NCBI RefSeq assembly: GCF_900109545.1
Contig: NZ_FOAP01000009.1
Location: 248,001 to 312,000, forward strand
Direction: 5' to 3'
DNA length: 64,000 bases
From: Stigmatella aurantiaca
GTDB lineage: Bacteria; Myxococcota; Myxococcia; Myxococcales; Myxococcaceae
Position 1 is the stretch's first letter; each line of letters opens with the position of its first letter. The translations under genes and the position numbers were made by a program. Shown here one piece after another: positions 1 to 7,600 of this stretch. Under the pieces are notes generated by a model, which saw nothing but the letters and a program-made list of their open reading frames with translations, searched no databases and was not told the DNA's origin.

Positions 1-2
1 GC

Positions 3-1478
3 GCCGAAGGGGCCGAGCCTGTCGAGGTCCTCATCGTCGGCTCGGGGATCGCGGGCCTGTCCGCGGCCTGGCGGCTCGCGGCGGCGGGCGTGAAGGACGT
101 GCGGGTGGTGGAGCTGGAGGACGAGGCCGGGGGCACCTCTCGCTCGGGGAAGAACGCGGTGTCCGCCTTCCCGTGGGGCGCCCATTACCTGCCCGCGCCG
201 CTGACGGAGCAGGGGGCGGTGCTGCGGCTCCTGCGGGAGCTGGGCGTCGTGTCCGGGATGGACGCGGAGGGCTACCCGGTGTTCCCGGAGGAGCTGCTCA
301 TCCGCGAGCCGGAGGAGCGGCTCTTCTACAAGGGCGCCTGGTACGAGGGGCTGTACCTGCGCGCGGGCGCGAGCGGGGCGGACCTGGCGGAGCTGGCCCG
401 CTTCGAGGCCCGGATGAACACGTTCGCCGCGGCGCGGGACGCGAAGGGGCGCAAGGCGTTCGCCGTGCCCACGGCGCTCAGCAGCGATGACGCGGAGTGG
501 ACGGCGCTCGACGCGGTGACCATGGCCCAGTGGCTGGAGGCCGAGGGCTTCCGCTCGCCCCGGCTGAAGTGGCTGGTGGACTACGCGTGCCGGGATGACT
601 ACGGCACCACGGCGGAGGGCGTGTCCGCCTGGGCGGGCATCTGGTACTTCGCCGCGCGCCAGGACGGGCGGGGGGAGCGCAGCGAGGGCTTCCTGAGCTG
701 GCCCGAGGGCAATGGCCGGCTGGTGCGGCACCTGCTGGGGGCGGTGGCGCCGCGGCAGGTGGAGCGCCAGGTGCTGGTGCACACCGTGGAGCCGGGCGTG
801 GACGGGTGCCGGGTGGAGGCGCTGGAGGCGGGGACAGGCAAGCCCCGGGCATTCCAGGCGCGCCAGGTGGTGTTCGCCGGGCCGCGCTTCGTGGCGGCGC
901 ACGTGGTGGCGCCGTGGCGCCAGCGGCGCCCGGAGTGGATGGGAGCCTTCGCCTACGGGCCGTGGGTGGTGGCCAACCTCACGCTGTCGAGCCCGCCCCA
1001 GTCGCACGGCTTTCCGCTGGCCTGGGACAACGTCTTCTACGAGAGCCGCAGCCTGGGCTACGTGGCGGCCACGCACCAGATGCTGCGCCAGGACGACTCG
1101 GGGCCCACGGTGCTCACCTGGTACCTGCCGCTGGCGGGGCTGGACGTGAAGGCCGAGCGGGAGCGGGTGCTGGCGGCGGGCTATGCGGACTGGGAGGGGC
1201 TGGTGATGGCGGACATGCTCCCGGCGCACCCGGGCATTGCTGCCCAGGCGCAGCGCCTGGAGGTGATGCGCTGGGGCCACGCGATGATCCGGCCCACCCC
1301 CGGCTTCATGTGGGGGCCGACGCGCTTCGCGGCTCAGGAGAGCCTGGGCCGGACGCTTCACTTCGCGCACACGGACCTGGGAGGCATGGCCCTGTTCGAG
1401 GAGGCGAACTGGTTCGGGGTGAAGGCGGCGGAGCGCGTGCTCGCGGAGCTGGGACGCCCGCAGGCCAGCTGGCTGTAG
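3..1478 (+). CDS. FAD-dependent oxidoreductase (5' end outside window)
   Basis: The reading frame is already open at base 3 and encodes a hydrophobic beta strand followed by the dinucleotide-binding motif GSGIAGLSAAWRL and then VVELE about 20 residues later. This is the Rossmann FAD-binding signature of amine-oxidase/phytoene-desaturase-like flavoproteins, so the true start lies before the window and the GTG at 90 is internal. The C-terminus (LGGMALFEEANWFGVKAAERVL) resembles the second FAD-contacting segment near the end of such enzymes. The substrate cannot be deduced. The gene converges on the mug gene with only 3 nt between stop codons. Flavoprotein class is fairly sure; the specific reaction is unknown. 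Confidence 0.85.
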   Translation, partial: AEGAEPVEVLIVGSGIAGLSAAWRLAAAGVKDVRVVELEDEAGGTSRSGKNAVSAFPWGAHYLPAPLTEQGAVLRLLRELGVVSGMDAEGYPVFPEELLIREPEERLFYKGAWYEGLYLRAGASGADLAELARFEARMNTFAAARDAKGRKAFAVPTALSSDDAEWTALDAVTMAQWLEAEGFRSPRLKWLVDYACRDDYGTTAEGVSAWAGIWYFAARQDGRGERSEGFLSWPEGNGRLVRHLLGAVAPRQVERQVLVHTVEPGVDGCRVEALEAGTGKPRAFQARQVVFAGPRFVAAHVVAPWRQRRPEWMGAFAYGPWVVANLTLSSPPQSHGFPLAWDNVFYESRSLGYVAATHQMLRQDDSGPTVLTWYLPLAGLDVKAERERVLAAGYADWEGLVMADMLPAHPGIAAQAQRLEVMRWGHAMIRPTPGFMWGPTRFAAQESLGRTLHFAHTDLGGMALFEEANWFGVKAAERVLAELGRPQASWL

Positions 1479-1481
1479 CCC

Positions 1482-2039
1482 TTACCCGCTCGCGGCCACG
1501 TGCCGCAGCTCGGCATACAGCCGCGCCAGGTCCTCCAGCCGGTAGTGGGCGTTGAGCCCGCTCGGGTTGGGGAGCACCCAGAGCCGGGCCTCTCCCAGGG
1601 GCTCGGGCTGGAGCCCCAGGACGGCCTCGGGGCGGTTGAACGCGGCCCGGTAGGCGCTCACGCCCAGCACGGCGATGAAGCGGGGCCGGTAGCGCCGCAC
1701 CTTGGCCACGAGCTGGCGGCCGCCCTGCACCAGCTCCTCGGCGGACAGCTCGGCGGCGGTGGCCGTCGCTCGGTCCACCACGTTGGTGATGCCGTAGCCG
1801 AGCCCCACCAACTCGAGCTGCTCGGCGGGCTTCAACCGGCGCGGGGTGAAGCCCGCCGCATGCAGGGTGGGCCAGAAGCGGTTGCCCGGACGGGCGAAGT
1901 GGTGGCCCACCACCACGGAGTACAGGCTGGGGTTGATGCCGCAGAAGAGGACGCGCAGCCCGGGGGCGATGATGTCCGGCATCGTCCGCCCCACGGCCGC
2001 GTCCAGCTCCGCCCGCGTGGGTCTTCGAGGAGGCTCCAT
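1482..2039 (-). CDS. mug: G/U mismatch-specific DNA glycosylase (Mug/TDG family)
   Basis: The 185-residue protein carries both family signatures of the TDG/Mug branch of the uracil-DNA glycosylase superfamily: GINPS after the first core strand (residues ~34-38) and NPSGLNAHY near the C-terminus, which inserts into the DNA minor groove. Family members remove uracil or ethenocytosine opposite guanine and start base excision repair in the cytoplasm. The PGNRFWPTLHAAGF stretch is also typical. Length is close to the usual ~170 residues. The ATG at 2039 starts MEPPRRPTRAELDAAVG. The gene stands alone, convergent with the flavoprotein gene and divergent from the next gene. Confidence 0.88.
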   Translation of the reverse strand: MEPPRRPTRAELDAAVGRTMPDIIAPGLRVLFCGINPSLYSVVVGHHFARPGNRFWPTLHAAGFTPRRLKPAEQLELVGLGYGITNVVDRATATAAELSAEELVQGGRQLVAKVRRYRPRFIAVLGVSAYRAAFNRPEAVLGLQPEPLGEARLWVLPNPSGLNAHYRLEDLARLYAELRHVAASG

Positions 2040-2179
2040 GGGCAGTCAACCTAGTGGGTTGCCAGGCGGCCTGTCTACCTGGACCGTTCCCGGCGCCAGG
2101 TTGGAACGGAATCAGGACCCTGGGAAGGAGAGGGGGGCCCTGCGTTGCGGCACCGCGGGAGGCTCTGTACCCTGCGGGC

Positions 2180-3166
2180 ATGAGCGAGGATGTCGTCGGC
2201 AGGCCTCCTGAAGCACCGGCCCAAGGATCTGCAATCCTCTCGGAGCTCGAGAGCCTCGGCTCGCAGACGGCTTACGAAGAATTTCTCGCCGCCGCCAACG
2301 CCCTGGAGCCTCATCTCCTGGAGGAGTGCGGTGCGGACATCGTCCTTGCGTACCACAATGTGGTTCGAGGGCTCGAAGGGGTGCTCGGCAGAGGGGCCGT
2401 GCTCATTGGCCGCCTGCCCGATGTGAATGCCGTGGAGCTGTCGCGGATGCCGCTGCTGGTCCAGGGGCTGGCCTTCGCCGCCCTCCAGGTGGAGCGGGAG
2501 CGCCATGCGTCCCAGTTCGGGGCCCTGTTCGAGCAGGCACAGCGCTGGCGCCGGAAGCTGCGCAAGGCCGCGGAAGCCCTGGCCGAAGCGGAGCTCCTCA
2601 CCGCCGCCGACATCGACGAAGTCCGCCTCTCCGGACGGCGGGGCACCTTGGAGGACGGTCTGGCGCTGACCGCGCTGTTCCGGCGCAACGAGGAGAAGAC
2701 CGCCGGCCGTTCACCCCTCACGGGCTCCGACGTGCTGGAGGCCGAGGGGGCCTTCGGCCAGCTGCGCATGCTCCTCGGTCCGCAGGGCGATGGCCCCGAG
2801 GGGCGCACCGCCGCCTTGCGGAGGGCCCTCGAGGTGCGCGACCGGTTCTGGACGCTGTTGATTCAGCGGCACGACGTGCTCTGGCGGTGCGGTGCCTGGC
2901 TCTTTGGCCAGAACGTGGATGACACGGTTCTTCCGCTCCCCTCCCGGCATGCGGTCATTCCGAGGCCCCGGCTCGAAGTCCCACGGCGCGGGGGACCCGG
3001 GGCGGTGGAGGAGCCGCGGCGAAACAGCGAGCCGTCTGCCCTCGCGCCTGTCCGGGGGGCTTCGCCGGGGCGAGACAGCACCCGGCACTTGCGCGACCTT
3101 CAGAACGAGATCGAGCGCAAGGCCCGGTTCTTCGTCCGGATGGGCGTCCTTCCCAACCCCCGCTGA
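2180..3166 (+). CDS. Unknown, mostly helical protein
   Basis: I do not recognise this 328-residue protein. The chosen ATG (MSEDVVGRPPEAP) avoids a low-complexity upstream extension that would run back to 2054. Residues ~20-220 are rich in Leu, Ala, Glu and Arg and look like a bundle of long helices; it has no signal peptide or membrane segment. Residues ~260-310 are Pro/Arg/Gly-rich and probably disordered, followed by a short terminal helix (LRDLQNEIERKARFF). It is convergent with the OmpA-family gene, with a short inverted repeat at the junction. A role alongside the nearby secretion system is possible but unsupported. Confidence 0.6.
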   Translation: MSEDVVGRPPEAPAQGSAILSELESLGSQTAYEEFLAAANALEPHLLEECGADIVLAYHNVVRGLEGVLGRGAVLIGRLPDVNAVELSRMPLLVQGLAFAALQVERERHASQFGALFEQAQRWRRKLRKAAEALAEAELLTAADIDEVRLSGRRGTLEDGLALTALFRRNEEKTAGRSPLTGSDVLEAEGAFGQLRMLLGPQGDGPEGRTAALRRALEVRDRFWTLLIQRHDVLWRCGAWLFGQNVDDTVLPLPSRHAVIPRPRLEVPRRGGPGAVEEPRRNSEPSALAPVRGASPGRDSTRHLRDLQNEIERKARFFVRMGVLPNPR

Positions 3167-3185
3167 TGCGGTTCAGGGAGCGGGG
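3158..3185. terminator. Inverted repeat between convergent genes
   Basis: CCCCGCT at 3158-3164 and AGCGGGG at 3179-3185 form a perfect 7-bp stem whose 14-nt loop contains both stop-codon regions of the convergent genes. There is no T tract. It is a weak candidate for a bidirectional terminator; such a short GC stem could arise by chance in this base composition. Confidence 0.3.
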
Positions 3186-4651
3186 ACCCGGGTCGTCGCT
3201 TCCTCTTCGGCCTTCGTGATGACGAGCACCTCGGCCCGGCGGTTGAGCTGGTGCTCCTGCTCGGTGGCGGGGTGGGCGCTGATGGGCCAGTCCGAGCCCA
3301 GGCCCCGGATGCGCACCCGCGTTCCCGGAATGCCCTGGTCGATCAGGTACCGCCGGACCGCCTGCGCGCGCTGCAGGGACATGAACATGTCCGAGGTCTC
3401 GGCCTTCTCCGTGTCCGCATGCCCTTCGACGATGATGAGCCCTTGGCCCGGGTGCTCGGACCATTGCAGGACCACCTGGTCCAGCAGGGGCACCACACCC
3501 GTCAGGGCGGAGCTGCCCTGGGCGAAGCGGACTTCTCCGCGCAGCACGAGCCGCTCCTGGGGCGCCGGCTGGTAAGGCCGCAGCGGCTCTTGCGCGGCCG
3601 CGTTTCCGGCGGTTCCGTCCTGGGGCTCCCCCCGGGTGAGGGAGTTGAACTCCCAGGTGCTGACAGGACGCAGGGAGTTCTCCTCCGGGGGCGGCTTCGG
3701 CGTGGCCATGGAGAGCTGAAGCTCGTGGTCCTCGGCCTCGTCGATGAAGGAGATGGGGGGCGGGGGCTCGTGGCGGAAGGAAACGCCCGCGAGCATGCGG
3801 AACTGGGCGGCGCCGGGGGCTGCCCCCAGGCCGGGTCCGCCGAGCAAGAAGGCATCCAGACCGACCAGCAGGGGGAAGCGCAGGCCGCCCAGCACTTCCA
3901 CGGAGGTTTGCCGCGCGACGATGGCCCTCAGGCCGAACTCGCCCCGCGCACCCTTGCCCGTGGTGGCCAGCGAGGCGCCCAGGTGGATCTCCGAGCGGGC
4001 GCCAGGCTTGGCAATTCCTTCCGAGGTGGTCAGAAGGATGGAGGGCCGGAACAGCACGCCCGCCTCGAAGGAGGGGTTCAACCCACGAACCACCGTTCCC
4101 ACCACCATGCGTGCGTGGAAGCGCGGCTTGTTATCACCCGCCAGGGCCTGCCCGGAGCCAAAGGGAAGCCCCACGCCCAGGTCCGCCGAGAGGTCCACCG
4201 GTTGCCGGTAGCGGCGAGACAGCAGCCCGAGCCGGGCTTGTAACACCGGGGTGCTCAGCCCCTGGGCAGTCAACCGTGCGAGTCCTATCTCGTTCGGATC
4301 ATCGCCTTGCTGCCAGAGCACGAAGGGCAGTTGGGCGCTCACCTCAAGCCATGGCAGGAGGCCGTAGCTGGCGGAGAGGAGGGCCGTGGCCCTGTCTCGT
4401 ACGACCTGCAGGGTCCGCTCGCCGTCGTCCAACTCCAGGGGCATGCGCTGGTAATGACCCAGCAGGCTCACGCTCAACCCGCCTGGGACCATGAGCTCAC
4501 CGTTGCCGATGAGCACCGTGCCGCGGCCTGTATTCGTCTGGAGCCGTTCCAGGTTGAAACCAGGCAATTCCGCTGTGGCTTGCGCCGAAGCTTGCGTGCC
4601 CATCAGCAGGGCTGCGGCCATTGCCCCCCTGAGAGATGACGGTATGCTCAT
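3173..4651 (-). CDS. OmpA-family outer membrane protein
   Basis: The 492-residue protein has a signal peptide (MSIPSSLRGAMAAALLMGTQ, cleavage near ASAQA) and then ~280 residues of alternating strands suggesting a beta-barrel (repeated RLGLLSRRY-, GVLFRPSIL-like segments). A Pro-rich linker (~300-370) is followed by a C-terminal OmpA/MotB domain. That domain shows VEGHADTE, SLQRAQAVRRYLIDQGI, RIRGLGSDWPI and NRRAEVLVI, the residues that in the family bind peptidoglycan diaminopimelate. It probably anchors the outer membrane to the wall. Its start is only 42 nt from the divergent giant surface-protein gene, so the two probably share a control region. Confidence 0.87.
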   Translation of the reverse strand: MSIPSSLRGAMAAALLMGTQASAQATAELPGFNLERLQTNTGRGTVLIGNGELMVPGGLSVSLLGHYQRMPLELDDGERTLQVVRDRATALLSASYGLLPWLEVSAQLPFVLWQQGDDPNEIGLARLTAQGLSTPVLQARLGLLSRRYRQPVDLSADLGVGLPFGSGQALAGDNKPRFHARMVVGTVVRGLNPSFEAGVLFRPSILLTTSEGIAKPGARSEIHLGASLATTGKGARGEFGLRAIVARQTSVEVLGGLRFPLLVGLDAFLLGGPGLGAAPGAAQFRMLAGVSFRHEPPPPISFIDEAEDHELQLSMATPKPPPEENSLRPVSTWEFNSLTRGEPQDGTAGNAAAQEPLRPYQPAPQERLVLRGEVRFAQGSSALTGVVPLLDQVVLQWSEHPGQGLIIVEGHADTEKAETSDMFMSLQRAQAVRRYLIDQGIPGTRVRIRGLGSDWPISAHPATEQEHQLNRRAEVLVITKAEEEATTRVPAP

Positions 4652-4693
4652 GTCCAGTTTCGAGCTTACCGCTCTTTATGCAGGGAGAAGCAA

Positions 4694-7600
4694 GTGCTCC
4701 GACTCAGCGTCATGGCCGTGATGGGGTTGGGGTTACTGGCCTCTTGTGGTCCGGCCGAGCTGCCGTCATCCGAGCCGTCGCACGAGCCGGCCAAGGCCTT
4801 CTCGGCCCTGTTCGCGGATGGTGGAGACGCGGGCGCGGATGGTGGAGACGCGGGACCTCCGGACGCGGGGCCGCCAGACGCAGGACCGGAAGATGCGGGC
4901 CCCTGTGCTGCTAGCAGTGCCGTCGATGGGGGACATCCGCTTCGGTTCGCGCAGGCAACGCTGAACTTCGAGGATCTCCCTGTGGGGCAGTACAAGCAGC
5001 TGACCGTCCAGGTGCTCAATGACAGCGTGGTACCGATTGCGAGTGTTTTGAGCTTCAGTGGCGCTGCCGAGGGGAACCCCTTCGTCACGGTTCCGTCTGT
5101 CGATTCCCCTTTCGACGTCGCGAGTTCGTCTTCCATCGCGGTGATCTTCACGCCCGATGCGCGAGCGGCCTATGCGCGCACCCTGACGGTGACCAGCACC
5201 AATGGGTGCTGGTCCGACACGCTCGAAATCATGGGAAGAGGCGTGGCGCCGGTGCTCACGCCCACCCCGTTGATCGTGAATCTGCCTGATACACCCGTCA
5301 ACACGCAGAGTCCGGTATCGGCTGTGACGGTGAAGAATGAGGGGTCCGCGGCGCTCACGGTCACCGGTGTGAAGATGACGGGCTCGCACCAGACGCTCTT
5401 TCAGATCAGCCCGCAGAGCTTCACGGTGGAGGTGGGCAAGAGCAGAGACGTGGATGTGAGGTTCGTGCCCGGCGCCAATGAGGTGACCGCCACCACCAAG
5501 CTCTCCTTCTTGAGCAATGATCCACAAGGGGTACAACGGGAAGTCACCCTTAATGCGAGGGGCGTGAACCCCCAGCTGTCGGTCCTCCCCGGCAACCTCC
5601 CCTTCGGCGAGCGGGTCCTTCATGACGCGGGAGTCCTGAGCCTGAGGGCCACCAAGAGCGGCCTGGGGACCCTCAACGTGACCGACGTTGCGATCTCTGG
5701 AACCGGAACGGATCAGTTCACCGTCACTCCCAAGACCTTCTCCATCGGAGAGGGCAGTGACGGGGGCGTGAACCTCACCGTCACGTTCAACCCCAGCGCG
5801 CCTGGAGATGCTGGAGTGACCCTGTCCTTCCTCAGCAACCAGACCACGGGAACTCCGGCGGTGGTCCGTGCCTCGGGCCGGGGCATCTCGCCAGAGCTGG
5901 AGCTGTCCGCTGCGGCGATCCCCTTTCCGGATCAGCAAATCAATACGGCCAAGATGGAGTCTCTGACGGTCACCAACAACGGCACGGGAACCCTGGTTTT
6001 CGATGCCGCGTTCAGCAGCAACCCGTCAGGGTTTTTCCAGCTCTCGGAGACACGCCTGCTGGTTCCCGAGAACCAATCCCGGACGTTGGGGGTGACCTTT
6101 CATCCCATGGCCCAGGGCCCGTTCCTGGCCACGTTGACCTACTCGACCAATGAGGTGGGCAGCCCCACGGGCACGATTTCGCTCAGCGGCCGGGGAATCA
6201 ACCCCGTCCTCGCGTTCAACCCCAGCGACGCGGGGTTCCCCGAGCAGCTGGTGGGCTCCGATGGCGGCACGTTGACGATCATGGCCACCAATAGCGGCTC
6301 GGGCACCGTCAAGGTCACGAAAGTGGTGATGACGGGCAATGCGGAACACTTCAAGGTGTCTCCGGCCACCTTCGATGTGCCCTCGGGAGCCGATGCTGGC
6401 ACGCCCCTCACCGTGCAGTTCGCGCCCAAGTTCAAGGTGGATGCCGGGGTCGTCCTGACCTTCGAGAGCAACCAGTCGGCGGGGCCGATGGCCGCGGTCA
6501 GTCTTCATGGAAGGGGCGTGGAGCCCCGGTATTCCGTGCCCGAGCTGCTGGACTTCGAGGAGCGGCTGGTGAGCGCGCAGGCGCAAAAGACGCTGACCTT
6601 CGAGAACACGGGGACCGGCGTCCTCCACATCACCCAGATTGCCCTCCAGGGCGCCGACCAGGCCTACTTCGATCTCCAAGAACACGCCCTCTCGATTCCG
6701 GAGAACGCCTCCAGGGACCTGAACGTGACGTTCAGACCGGAGTCGGCGCGCCTGTTCGATGCGCAGCTCACCTTTGCCAGCAATCAGCCGAACAGGACGT
6801 CAGGAAGCGTCAACCTTCGGGGCAAAGGCGTCTCGCTGGGCTACACGCTGTCAGCTCCGTCCCTGGACTTTGGATTCGTCGGGCTGGGAACCAGCAGCAC
6901 TCAACCGATCGAAGGGACCTTGATGGTCTCCAACACGGGCACGGGGACCATCACCCTCAACCTTCAAGTCGAGGGCGGTGCCTCGGCCTTCACGGTGAAT
7001 CCGGCCACCCTCACCGTGCCTCAGGGGCAGTCCAGGCCCATCCCGGTCACGTTCACCCCCTCCCAGGAGAGCACGGCTCAAGCCAACCTGAAGATCACCA
7101 GCAACATCCAGGGCAGGCTGGACACCCTCGTGATGAAGGGAACGGGCGCCCGGCCGAATTTCCAGGTGGAGCCGCCCTCCCTGGAGTTCGGGCCCATGTA
7201 TTCGGGGGGCGCGGCCACCCTGCCGGTGACCATCCGGAACATGGGGAATGTTCCCATCCGGCTGGTGTCGATGGGCCTCTCCCCGGAGACCGGAATCTTC
7301 ACCCACACGGCAAGCCTGCCCCGGGAGATTGCCGTGGGCTCCGCGGGGTTTTACACCTTCAATGTCCGCTTCGCGCCCAGGGCCCAGGATGCCTTCTCCT
7401 CCCACTCGAGCTCTCTGACGATTCAGGCGACCTCCGCGACCGGACAAGGAACGGGAACGGCACCGACCGAGAGCAAGACGGTGCTCCTCACGGGGACCAA
7501 GGCCAATGCGCCGCAACTGAGCATGGACCTGCCAGGGGGCAAGCATAACTTTGGCTCGGTTCAGGTCGGAGCCGAGTCGAAGTTGACGATCACCCTCAGC